NCBI GenBank assembly: GCA_964551315.1
Contig: CAZKCM010000020.1
Span: 1-64,000, forward strand
DNA length: 64,000 nt
Source: Virgifigura sp964551315
GTDB taxonomy: Bacteria > Pseudomonadota > Alphaproteobacteria > Dongiales > Dongiaceae
Direction: 5' to 3'
Position 1 is the first letter of the stretch; each line of letters opens with the position of its first letter. The translations under genes were made by a program, and so were the position numbers. The notes beneath the pieces are model-generated. The model saw only the letters and a program-made list of their open reading frames with translations, did not search any database and had not been told where the DNA came from. Shown piece by piece: positions 56,466 through 64,000 of this stretch.

Positions 56466-58484
56466 ATGAAGGTCATCGAACGCTTTCCCCGACGCGTGCG
56501 GGAGATCGAGAACGTCTTCATCCCGCTGTCGGACGGCTGCCGGCTGGCGGCGCGGATCTGGCTGCCGGAGGACGCGGAGCGGGACCCCGTGCCGGCCATC
56601 CTCGAATGCCTGCCCTACCGCAAGCGCGACGGCACGGCCTGGCGCGACCAGACCATGCATCCCTATTTCGCCGGGCACGGCTATGCCGTGCTGCGGATAG
56701 ACCTGCGCGGCAGCGGCGATTCGGACGGCGTGCTGTGCGACGAGTACACGACGCAGGAGCATGACGACTGCATCGAGGCGATCCGGTGGGCGGCCGCGCA
56801 GCCCTGGTGCAGCGGCAAGGTCGGGATGTGGGGCATCTCCTGGGGTGGATTCAACGCGCTGCAGGTCGCCGCGCGGCGGCCGCCGGCGCTCGGCGCGATC
56901 GTCGCGATCATGGCCTCCGACGATCGCTACAACGACGACATCCACTACATGGGCGGCGCCATGCTGCACGACAACTTCGCCTGGGCGTCGTCGATGTTCG
57001 CCTATCTCTCATTGCCGCCGGATCCGCGGGTCGTCGGCTCTGGCTGGCGCGAGACCTGGCTGAAGCGGTTGGAGCACGCGCGGTTCTGGCTGCGGCACTG
57101 GCTCGCACACCAGCGCCGGGACGACTACTGGAGGCACGGATCGGTGTGCGAGGACTACGGGCGCATCGCCTGCCCGGTCTATGCGGTCGGCGGATGGGAG
57201 GACGGCTACGTCAACGCCGTCCCACGGCTGCTTGCGGGCCTTGCGGCGCCGGCCAAGGGCCTCGTCGGGCCCTGGGGGCACGCCTTGCCGCACGAGGCAT
57301 GTCCGGGCCCGTCGATCGGGTTCCTGCAGGAGATCCTGCGCTGGTGGGACCATTGGCTCAAGGGACGCGATACCGGCATCATGGCCGAGCCGCGGTACCG
57401 CGTCTGGATGAACGACAGCTACGCGCCGGAACCGTGGAGCGCCCAGCGGCCGGGCCGGTGGATTGCCGAATCGGCTTGGCCGTCGCCGCGGATCGAGGAA
57501 CGGAGCTTTTACCTCAACGACGGAGTGCTTGCGCTGACGCCGGGGCCGGAGCGGGCGCTCCGCTGCCGATCGCCCCAGGACACCGGGGTCTGCGCGCTGG
57601 AGTGGTGCTCCTATGGCGGAAGCGGCGCCGACCTGCCGACCGACCAGCGGGAAGACGATGGCCGGTCCCTGTGCTTCGACTCGCCGCCGCTGGACGCCCG
57701 GACGGAGATCCTCGGCGCCCCGGTGGCGCGCCTGGCCTTCAGCGTGGACAGGCCCGTCGCCGGTATCGCGGTGCGGCTGTGCGACATCGCGCCCGACGGC
57801 GCCTCCACCCGGGTCACCTACAGCCTGTTCAACCTCACTCATTGGAACGGCCATGAGAACCCGGAGGCTCTCGTTCCCGGACGGCGGTACCGGGCCGACG
57901 TCCCGCTCAACCACATCGCCCATGCCTTCAAGGAAGGTCACCGGATCCGCCTCGCGGTGTCCACCTGCTACTGGCTGCAGATGTGGCCCGCGCCGGCGCC
58001 GGTGACGCTCACGCTCTTCGCGGGCGCGAGCCGTCTCGATCTGCCGATACGCCCGCCGCGAGCGGAGGACGCGGATCTGCCTGCGTTCGGCACGCCGGAA
58101 GGGGCGCCGCCGCTCGCCGATCGAACGCTGCGACCGGAGCGGACCCGGCGAACGGTCTCGCGGGATCTCGTCACCGGAGAGACCCGCGTGGTCATGGAGA
58201 AGGACAGCGGCGCAGTCCGCCTCGAAGCCATCGACCTCGAGGTCGATTCCGCGGCCGTCGAAACTTATCGCGTCCGGGCGGACGATCCGCTGTCGGCGCG
58301 GGCGGATATCGTCTACCGGCAAAGCCTCGGGCGGGGCGATTGGCGGGTCCGGACCGAAACGCGAACCGCGATCCGGCTCACCGCGACCGCGTTCCGGGTC
58401 ACGGCGCAACTCGACGCCTACGAAGGCGACCGACGCGTTTTCAGCCGGAACGAATACTTCACCGTGCCGCGGGATCTGATCTAA
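56466..58484 (+). CDS. CocE/NonD-family X-Pro dipeptidyl-peptidase-like hydrolase
   Basis: A 672-residue hydrolase. The alpha/beta domain contains the nucleophile Ser125 in GISWGG, a preceding RGSGDSDG oxyanion region and a WGHALPHE His. A large C-terminal jelly-roll domain is expected from length, after residue ~340. The group cleaves cocaine esters or X-Pro peptides or acts as acyl transferase. Seven bases separate it from the AEC transporter, which might move its product. Confidence 0.88.
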   Translation: MKVIERFPRRVREIENVFIPLSDGCRLAARIWLPEDAERDPVPAILECLPYRKRDGTAWRDQTMHPYFAGHGYAVLRIDLRGSGDSDGVLCDEYTTQEHDDCIEAIRWAAAQPWCSGKVGMWGISWGGFNALQVAARRPPALGAIVAIMASDDRYNDDIHYMGGAMLHDNFAWASSMFAYLSLPPDPRVVGSGWRETWLKRLEHARFWLRHWLAHQRRDDYWRHGSVCEDYGRIACPVYAVGGWEDGYVNAVPRLLAGLAAPAKGLVGPWGHALPHEACPGPSIGFLQEILRWWDHWLKGRDTGIMAEPRYRVWMNDSYAPEPWSAQRPGRWIAESAWPSPRIEERSFYLNDGVLALTPGPERALRCRSPQDTGVCALEWCSYGGSGADLPTDQREDDGRSLCFDSPPLDARTEILGAPVARLAFSVDRPVAGIAVRLCDIAPDGASTRVTYSLFNLTHWNGHENPEALVPGRRYRADVPLNHIAHAFKEGHRIRLAVSTCYWLQMWPAPAPVTLTLFAGASRLDLPIRPPRAEDADLPAFGTPEGAPPLADRTLRPERTRRTVSRDLVTGETRVVMEKDSGAVRLEAIDLEVDSAAVETYRVRADDPLSARADIVYRQSLGRGDWRVRTETRTAIRLTATAFRVTAQLDAYEGDRRVFSRNEYFTVPRDLI

Positions 58485-59080
58485 TCGGCGCCCTCGCGCA
58501 GGGTGATCATGCGCAAGGGCACCGTTTCGCCCATGGCGTCGAGGAGCGTCGACACCATCGTCTGGCAGGCGATGAAGGGATTCTGGCCCTCGCGCAGATC
58601 GACGACCTCGCCGATCCAGACATAATGGCCGTGCTCGACGTCATGGATCGACAGCCCTAGACGGTAATCCTTGTCAATCGCTGTTGCCTTTTCGGCTCCG
58701 CCGAGCAGGCTGCGCTCTGTCGTCGACCAGAGATTGACCATGAATTCGAGCTCCAGCCCGGAGTCGATGTCGAATTCGCCAAGGTCGCCGCGGGCAGGCC
58801 GTGCGACCCAGGCGGGCTCGGTGTCGATCGTGACGACGAACGGCGCCTCGGTGCGGACCTCGTAGTTTCGGGCATGCAGTTCCGTTGCAAGGAGCCGGAG
58901 GACGTGCTGGTTGAGCTCGGTGTCTTCCATCGCCTGGAGCCGGAAAGCGGCCCCTTCGGGAATGACAGCGTAGCCGACGGCCGTCAGCTTCAGATCGCCT
59001 GTCGGCGGCTCCTGCGCCTGCAGCGGGGCGGCCGGCGCGACCGCCATCGTCGTCGAAAGAAGGATGCCGAACCACCGCAT
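58481..59080 (-). CDS. Exported hypothetical protein (DUF4136-like)
   Basis: A 199-residue periplasmic protein with signal peptide (residues 1 to ~23, ending LQAQ). A beta-rich body (LKLTAVGYAVIPEG, NYEVRTEAPFVVTI and SIHDVEHGHYVWIGEV) recalls the small DUF4136-type exported fold, but the match is weak. Its 3' end overlaps the CocE gene by four bases. Confidence 0.6.
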   Translation of the reverse strand: MRWFGILLSTTMAVAPAAPLQAQEPPTGDLKLTAVGYAVIPEGAAFRLQAMEDTELNQHVLRLLATELHARNYEVRTEAPFVVTIDTEPAWVARPARGDLGEFDIDSGLELEFMVNLWSTTERSLLGGAEKATAIDKDYRLGLSIHDVEHGHYVWIGEVVDLREGQNPFIACQTMVSTLLDAMGETVPLRMITLREGAD

Positions 59081-59315
59081 GATCTTCTCTCCTGACTCTG
59101 GGACCTGCCCCCCCGACATTTCCTGAACACGCGACCGATCGGGAAGGTTCAATGCCCGCGGACCGGACCCCGAACCAGGAGTCTGCCTCAGTAAGGCCTA
59201 ATAGAACCTCTGCAACGCCCGCACCGCCGAAAGCGGCGGAGACCGTGGACAGATTGCCTCCGGCGCCTCACAATCGGGGCGCTCAGCACGCTCGCCCTCG
59301 TCCAAGGAGGCTGCC

Positions 59316-60110
59316 ATGACGGAATCGGTCCTGCGCCGGGCAGAGCCCGTGGGGCCCATCAGTCGCGAGCACATGCCCTTTGCCCTTGACGCCGGCATCG
59401 CCCACCGGGCCGCGATCGGCCTCGTCGTCCTGGCCACGGACCACACGATCGAGCACGAGTTTCGTCAAATGCTGCGGATCGACGGGGTTGCCGTGTACGA
59501 GGCGAGGATCCACAACGCGCCCGAGATCAACCCCGAAACGCTCGCGGAGATGGAGCGGGGGATCGCCGCCACGACGGCCCTCATTCTGCCGGGCGACCGG
59601 CTCGACGTCGTCGCCTATGCCTGCACCTCCGGCAGCGTCGTCATCGGCGAGGAGGCCGTCTTTGCGCGTATCCGCGAGGCGCGGCCCGGCATCGCCTGTA
59701 CGACACCGATCACCGCGGCCATCGCCGGGCTGCGGCAGCTCGGCGCCGGTCGCATCGCCTTGCTGACGCCCTATGTCGAGTCGGTGAACCGCATGCTGCG
59801 GGCGTATATCGAGGCGCGCGGCATCGAAGTGCCGGTCATGGGTTCGTTCAGTCACGAGAACGACAACGAGGTCGCGCGCATCGCCATTCCCTCGATCCGG
59901 GACGCGGTGCTCGAACTCGGACGAGAGCCCAGCGTCGATGCGGTGTTCGTCTCCTGCACGAGTCTGCGGGTGGCCGAGATCGTCGAGGCGCTGGAGGCGG
60001 AGCTCGGTAAGCCGGTGACCTCCAGCAATCACGCACTCGCCTGGCATTGCTTGCGGCTTGCCGGCTACGACGATCCCGTGCCAGGATTCGGGCGGCTGTT
60101 CCGGGCCTGA
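59316..60110 (+). CDS. Asp/Glu racemase-family protein (EutA/maleate isomerase-like)
   Basis: A 264-residue two-domain protein of the racemase superfamily. The paired catalytic cysteines are Cys103 (YACTSGS) and Cys214 (VSCTSLR), each in the superfamily's conserved loop. EutA of ectoine use, maleate isomerase and arylmalonate decarboxylase share this layout. The ectoine pathway genes (EutB-D) are not here. The ATG follows AAGGAGGCTGCC. Confidence 0.83.
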   Translation: MTESVLRRAEPVGPISREHMPFALDAGIAHRAAIGLVVLATDHTIEHEFRQMLRIDGVAVYEARIHNAPEINPETLAEMERGIAATTALILPGDRLDVVAYACTSGSVVIGEEAVFARIREARPGIACTTPITAAIAGLRQLGAGRIALLTPYVESVNRMLRAYIEARGIEVPVMGSFSHENDNEVARIAIPSIRDAVLELGREPSVDAVFVSCTSLRVAEIVEALEAELGKPVTSSNHALAWHCLRLAGYDDPVPGFGRLFRA

Positions 60111-60231
60111 GTTTGCCTCCCTCCGATGCGGGCGTCCTCGTCTGATGGCGCCCGCGGGACTGGCCTGAAACCCGCCGCCGCGCAAATGTGATTGCACAGT
60201 GCGGTCCCATCGGACCACGGACGGAGACCGG

Positions 60232-60849
60232 ATGACGCTGACAAGTTGGCTGTCCCTGGCGGCGATCTGCGCGGCCGGGGCGATGTCGCCTGGGCCGAGC
60301 CTCGCGGTCGTGGTGCAACACACGCTGGCAAACTCTCGCGCGCATGGGTTGGCGGTCGCGCTTGCCCACGCGCTCGGCATCGGGTTCTACGCGCTGTTGA
60401 CGAGCTTCGGCCTCGCGGTCGTCGTCGCGCACAACCCGACGGTCTACCGTGTGCTGACCGTGGCGGGCGCCCTCTACCTGGCCTGGCTCGGCGTCAAGGC
60501 GCTGCGCTCGTCCGGCGAGGCGGCGGCCCTTGCCGGCAAGGAAGGTGGTCGGGGCGCCTCCGTCGTCGCGGCGGCGCGCGATGGCGTCCTCATCTCGTTT
60601 CTCAACCCGAAGATCGCGGTGTTTTTCCTGGCGCTGTTCAGCCAGTTCGTGCGCCCGGGCATGGGCGCCGGCGAGCACGCGATCCTGTGGGCCACGGCCG
60701 TCGGCATCGACGGCGCATGGTATGCCCTGGTTGCCATGGCGCTGTCCCATGGGCCGGTGCTCGAACGGCTCCGCCGCCGTGCGTGGCTGATCGACCGCAT
60801 CGCCGGCTGCGTGCTGATCGCGCTCGCGATTCGGGTGGTCACGCTGTGA
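60232..60849 (+). CDS. LysE family amino-acid exporter
   Basis: A 205-residue inner-membrane protein with six hydrophobic helices and the LysE N-terminal motif GAMSPGPSLAVVVQHTLA. LysE/RhtB proteins export basic or neutral amino acids or homoserine lactones. The ATG at 60232 follows GGAGACCGG. It lies before the convergent dadA gene. Confidence 0.87.
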   Translation: MTLTSWLSLAAICAAGAMSPGPSLAVVVQHTLANSRAHGLAVALAHALGIGFYALLTSFGLAVVVAHNPTVYRVLTVAGALYLAWLGVKALRSSGEAAALAGKEGGRGASVVAAARDGVLISFLNPKIAVFFLALFSQFVRPGMGAGEHAILWATAVGIDGAWYALVAMALSHGPVLERLRRRAWLIDRIAGCVLIALAIRVVTL

Positions 60850-60871
60850 ACGAGGCGCGACGACCGATCCG

Positions 60872-62122
60872 TCAATACCGCGCCAGCGTCAGGTCCGAGA
60901 CGTCGATCTCCGGCTTGCGTCCCGCAATCAGGTCGGCGGTGATCCGGCCGGAGCCGCAGGCCATGGTCCAGCCCATATGGCCGTGTCCGGTGTTGAACCA
61001 AAGGTTGCTGTGCCGGGCGCGACCGAACACCGGCGGGCCGTCCGGCGTCATCGGCCGCAGGCAGGCCCAGTATGTCGGCTTGTCATAGGCGCCGCCGCGC
61101 GGGAACAGTTCGCGCGCGACGCGGAGCATCCCGGCGAAGTGCCTTGGCTCATAGCTCCTGTCGTAGCCGGCGAACTCCGCCGTTGCCGTCAGCCGCAGGC
61201 GGTCGCCCATGCGGGCGAAGGCGACGAGGTGACCCTCGTCGACGCCGCCGATGGCGGGTGCGGCGTCCGGATCCAGGATCGGAACGGTGACCGAGTAGCC
61301 TTTGATCGGATAGACGGGGAGGCCGATCCCGAGCGGCCGCACGAGCAGCGGGCTGTCGCTGCCGAGCGCGAGAACATAGGCGTCGCCGACGACGTCGCCG
61401 CGATCCGTCACGACGCGTTCGATGCGGTCGCCCGCGGCGTCCAGGCGGGTGATCGCGGCGCCCATCTCGAAAGCGACGCCAAGGTCTTCGCACAGCCGGG
61501 CGAGGCGTTCCGTGAACAGCCGCGCGTCGCCGCTCTCGTCGGTCGGCGCGAAGATCGCCCCGGACAGCTTGTCCTTGGCCGGGGCCAGCGCGGGCTCGAT
61601 CTCGACGCAGCGACCGGGCTCGATCGCCTCCAGCGCCAACCCCGAGTCCCGAAGCATCGCCGCGTTGCGGAGGCCGGCTTCGAAATGCGCCGGATCGCGG
61701 TAGAGGTAGAGGCAACCGCGGGTTGTCTCGTCGTACCGGATGCCGGTCTCTTCCCGGAGCGCGACGAGCGCCTGCTGGCTGTAGCGGCAGAGGGCCAGCT
61801 TCCGCAGCGTGTTGGTCCGGTTGCGCGCGGCGGTGCAGTTGGCGAGGAAGCGCAGGCTCCAGGCCCACATGCGGGGATCGGCCTTGAGGCGGAAGCGCAG
61901 GGCCGTGTCGCCCCGGTACAGTGACTGCAGAAGAATCTTCGGCGCGCGCGGCGACGCCCAGGCATAGGCGTGTCCGGGGGCGATCAGGCCGGCATTGGCG
62001 AAGCTGGCTTCGCGCCCGACGGTGCCGTGGCGGTCGACGACGGTGACCTCGTGACCGTCGCGCGCCAGGTAATAGGCCGTCGTTACCCCGATGACTCCGC
62101 CGCCAAGGATGACGAGTCTCAT
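60872..62122 (-). CDS. dadA: D-amino acid dehydrogenase
   Basis: A 416-residue FAD protein. It starts MRLVILGGGVIGVTTAYYLA with the FAD loop, followed by SFANAGLIAPGHAYAW, and ends in the NTGHGHMGWTMACGSG cap, as in the small subunit DadA. It oxidises D-amino acids to 2-oxo acids and passes electrons to quinone at the inner membrane. The ATG at 62122 follows AAAGGAACGGCC. No alanine racemase gene is adjacent. Confidence 0.9.
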   Translation of the reverse strand: MRLVILGGGVIGVTTAYYLARDGHEVTVVDRHGTVGREASFANAGLIAPGHAYAWASPRAPKILLQSLYRGDTALRFRLKADPRMWAWSLRFLANCTAARNRTNTLRKLALCRYSQQALVALREETGIRYDETTRGCLYLYRDPAHFEAGLRNAAMLRDSGLALEAIEPGRCVEIEPALAPAKDKLSGAIFAPTDESGDARLFTERLARLCEDLGVAFEMGAAITRLDAAGDRIERVVTDRGDVVGDAYVLALGSDSPLLVRPLGIGLPVYPIKGYSVTVPILDPDAAPAIGGVDEGHLVAFARMGDRLRLTATAEFAGYDRSYEPRHFAGMLRVARELFPRGGAYDKPTYWACLRPMTPDGPPVFGRARHSNLWFNTGHGHMGWTMACGSGRITADLIAGRKPEIDVSDLTLARY

Positions 62123-62281
62123 GGCCGTTCCTTTCCGTCGGGCCCGGTGCCCGATCCGCCGGTGCCGCCGCGCATTGTCCGGCCGCGTCGCCCTTTGCGC
62201 GACCGTTCCCGATTCGTAGAATGGAACGCGGATTCCGCAAAGGTCATTGGTGCCGGGCGGACGCGGGAAAGAGGAAATTCG

Positions 62282-62770
62282 ATGAGTCAGGATCGGCGTC
62301 GCGGTGGTCGCGCGGCGGGTCGGGCGGCCATCGTTGCGCTGGGGCTGACGCTTGGCGGCGGCGCCCTTGCGCAACCACCGGAAGTCGGCGAACTGTTGTC
62401 ACCCGAGCAGGTCCGGGCCTGCCTGTGCCTCGGTCAGAGGATCGACGAGCTGCGGCAGGACGTCGCGCTGCAGGAATCGCTGTCCAAGGAGCGCGAGGCG
62501 GAGCTGAGCGCGATCGATCGGGAGATCGAACGACGTCGCGCGACCGTGAACGTTGACGGGCCGGCTGCGGTCCAGGAGTTGCAGCGGCTTGTTGCGCGGC
62601 AGCAGACGCTGCGCGATCTGCTGCGCACCGAGCTGCGAGGCGCGCATCGGGACCGCGTCAGGCGACTGAACGACCGTGTCGAGACGTTCAACAGACTGTG
62701 CGCGGGCCGCCTGACCGCCGGGTTCGAAACCGATCGCAGGAAGGCAAACCCGCAATGCCCCGGCTCGTGA
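62282..62770 (+). CDS. Exported coiled-coil protein
   Basis: A 162-residue protein with signal peptide (residues 1 to ~31, ending ALAQ) and a long coiled coil (residues ~45-130) with Glu/Arg heptads, ending near two Cys. It is probably periplasmic. No family recognised. Confidence 0.65.
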   Translation: MSQDRRRGGRAAGRAAIVALGLTLGGGALAQPPEVGELLSPEQVRACLCLGQRIDELRQDVALQESLSKEREAELSAIDREIERRRATVNVDGPAAVQELQRLVARQQTLRDLLRTELRGAHRDRVRRLNDRVETFNRLCAGRLTAGFETDRRKANPQCPGS

Positions 62771-62807
62771 ACCGCGATGCCGGCTGCCTGACGTCGGGGC
62801 GCCGTGC

Positions 62808-62830
62808 GCCGGCGGGGCGCCGCCGGCTTT
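62808..62830. terminator. Candidate bidirectional terminator
   Basis: Stem GCCGGCGG / CCGCCGGC with a four-base loop and TTT on the plus strand, between the 3' ends of two convergent genes. Confidence 0.5.
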
Positions 62831-62839
62831 CGCCTTGGC

Positions 62840-63364
62840 TCAGACCGCGGCCCAGCGGCAGGTGAGCTTCAGCTCGCCGGCGGTGTTGGCGACGGTGGCG
62901 AGGCAGGTCTCGGTCTTCGCCTCCGGAATCCAGACGGCCAGACGCAGCACGTATTTCGTGCCGTCCACGCCGGGAATGCGCGCCGAGTTCAGCCGCACGA
63001 TGTTGGCGCCATACTCGACGAACACCTCGCTGAGGCGGGCGATCAGGCCCGGGCTGTCCTCGCCGTGAATCTCGATGCGATGGGTGATCTTGGCGGATGG
63101 GCCATGCACCGCTTCGTAGGAGAAGGGCGAGACCGTGAGCTTGGCGCCTTGGAGCAGGGGCAGGCCGGCAAGGTCGCGCTGCACCTCCTCGAATGACACG
63201 TCCGACGGCAGCTCGCAGATCGTGGTGAACTCTGCGCCGCCGCCAAGAACGGCAAAGGTGGTGTCGCCCAGATTGACACCGAGATCGAAGAGCCGGCCGG
63301 TAATGGCTGAGATCAGACCGGTGCGGTCTTCGCAGATGATGGAGATCAGGGCTACACTTGCCAT
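62840..63364 (-). CDS. Double-ACT protein (GcvR-like)
   Basis: A 174-residue cytoplasmic protein with two ACT domains (residues ~5-80 and ~95-170), each starting with a short helix after ALISIICEDRTGLISAI and HRIEIHGEDSPGLIARL. GcvR-type proteins bind glycine and inhibit GcvA. The ATG at 63364 is preferred to 63373 because AGGA is correctly spaced. No gcv genes or GcvA are here. Confidence 0.83.
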   Translation of the reverse strand: MASVALISIICEDRTGLISAITGRLFDLGVNLGDTTFAVLGGGAEFTTICELPSDVSFEEVQRDLAGLPLLQGAKLTVSPFSYEAVHGPSAKITHRIEIHGEDSPGLIARLSEVFVEYGANIVRLNSARIPGVDGTKYVLRLAVWIPEAKTETCLATVANTAGELKLTCRWAAV

Positions 63365-63681
63365 GGCGGTCATCCTGGTTTGGCGATGAGAATCGACCGC
63401 CCATCATGGGGAAAATTCGACGAAAGGGAAGCGGCTCCTGACGAAGGTCGCCCTCGGGCGGACATAGGCGGCCGATGGAGGGCGGGAAGGCTCCCCTTGC
63501 GGGAGAGGGCAGGGAGCGTCAGCTTGGGACCGAATGCGCGCAGCGAGGAGCGCCGGCAGTGACGTTACGCACCCGCGGGCAGGCGCGTCGTCTCGGCCGG
63601 CGCCATCGCCGGCTTCTCCGGCCGAATCGGCCAAACGGCAGACGAAGCGCGCGAATCGGGGAAAGGGCAGTTGCGGATGAT

Positions 63682-64000
63682 CTACTGGCCCTGCGATTCC
63701 TCGTAGATCTGCGCCAGGCGGTTGTTCAGTTCGGGATCCGCCAGCGCCGCCATGTAGATCTCGCGATACTGCTCCGGCGTCAGGCCTTCTTCCTCCACCG
63801 CGGCGGCCATCTCGGCATTGGCCTGGCTGCGCAGCTCCATGGCCGCCTGCTCGTCGGTGGCCCCTTGGATCTGCGGCTCCCATCGCGCGCCGATCTCGCG
63901 CACCTTGACGGTGGCGGCGACGAAGGATTCGAGCTCCTGCTCGCTGAACTGCGTGACCTGCGAGCCCGGGGCCTGCTGCTCCGGCTGCATTGGCGTTTCG
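63682..64000 (-). CDS. DUF4168-like exported protein, truncated by window edge
   Basis: The visible part encodes ~106 residues; the frame is open to the right edge, so the N terminus (probably a signal peptide) is missing. The repeated pattern QFSEQELESFVAATVKV and GLTPEQYREIYMAALADPEL matches DUF4168, small exported proteins found in many alphaproteobacteria. Function unknown. Confidence 0.75.
   Translation of the reverse strand, partial: ETPMQPEQQAPGSQVTQFSEQELESFVAATVKVREIGARWEPQIQGATDEQAAMELRSQANAEMAAAVEEEGLTPEQYREIYMAALADPELNNRLAQIYEESQGQ

Noticed and set aside
1..64000. CRISPR arrays, transposases, integrases, tRNA or rRNA genes
   Set aside because: No regular repeat-spacer unit, no transposase or integrase motif, and no tRNA- or rRNA-like stretch was found by reading the gaps.

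Overview
The window is about two-thirds GC, densely coded, and looks like chromosomal DNA of an alphaproteobacterium, probably close to Rhodospirillales or Hyphomicrobiales. The support is the Aap-type amino-acid transporter, the HWE histidine kinase, a BigR/SqrR-type regulator, PolX with a PHP domain, and general-stress (EcfG-type) promoter sequences. I see no rRNA, tRNA, insertion sequence, phage gene, integrase or CRISPR array.

Layout. 0-2.2 kb: a reactive-sulfur (bigR-type) module with two YeeE/YedE halves, a metallo-beta-lactamase-fold persulfide dioxygenase and a divergent dithiol ArsR repressor. 2.3-17.1 kb: a stress block with a Lon-like protease, universal stress protein, alanine-zipper lipoprotein, PolX, hemerythrin, CBS-MgtE transporter, HtrA-type protease, two permeases, zinc-ribbon thioredoxin and an outer-membrane barrel. 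FNR/FixK-like boxes (two perfect, several near) lie in its intergenic regions, suggesting low-oxygen control. 17.2-24 kb: GDSL esterase, secreted Gly-rich protein, GST, CDP-alcohol phosphatidyltransferase, HAD phosphatase, alpha/beta hydrolase and SDR. Three perfect GGAAC-N16-CGTT (sigma-EcfG-type) promoters lie here.

24-30 kb: an operon of 2-oxo-tetronate isomerase, D-erythronate dehydrogenase and an SHMT-like enzyme, then FadL and a membrane histidine kinase. 30-36 kb: PilZ-methyltransferase, PAS-PAS-HWE kinase with a single-domain response regulator, a CtBP-type dehydrogenase, arsC, and a small peptide cassette with a near-perfect Shine-Dalgarno sequence and its own terminator. 36-42 kb: LysR regulator divergent from an Aap-like transporter (binding protein, D-cysteine desulfhydrase-like enzyme, two permeases, no ATPase). 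42-45.7 kb: infA and csp, a DnaA-box pair, and two paralogous 24-25-residue membrane proteins, the first directly behind a perfect EcfG-type promoter.

45.7-64 kb: mostly nitrogen and amino-acid metabolism. It has an aldo/keto reductase, PuuB-like oxidase, AruI-like decarboxylase, orphan polyamine-binding protein, AEC and LysE exporters, Asp/Glu racemase-family protein, DadA and a double-ACT GcvR-like protein. It also has a winged-helix/RMF-like fusion, a GFA protein, TauE, CocE hydrolase and several small exported proteins.

Overall the window joins a redox and low-oxygen stress block to a general-stress regulon, followed by uptake and catabolism of amino acids, polyamines and sugar acids. 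No FNR/FixK, EcfG or PhyR gene is visible, so the regulators must be encoded elsewhere.
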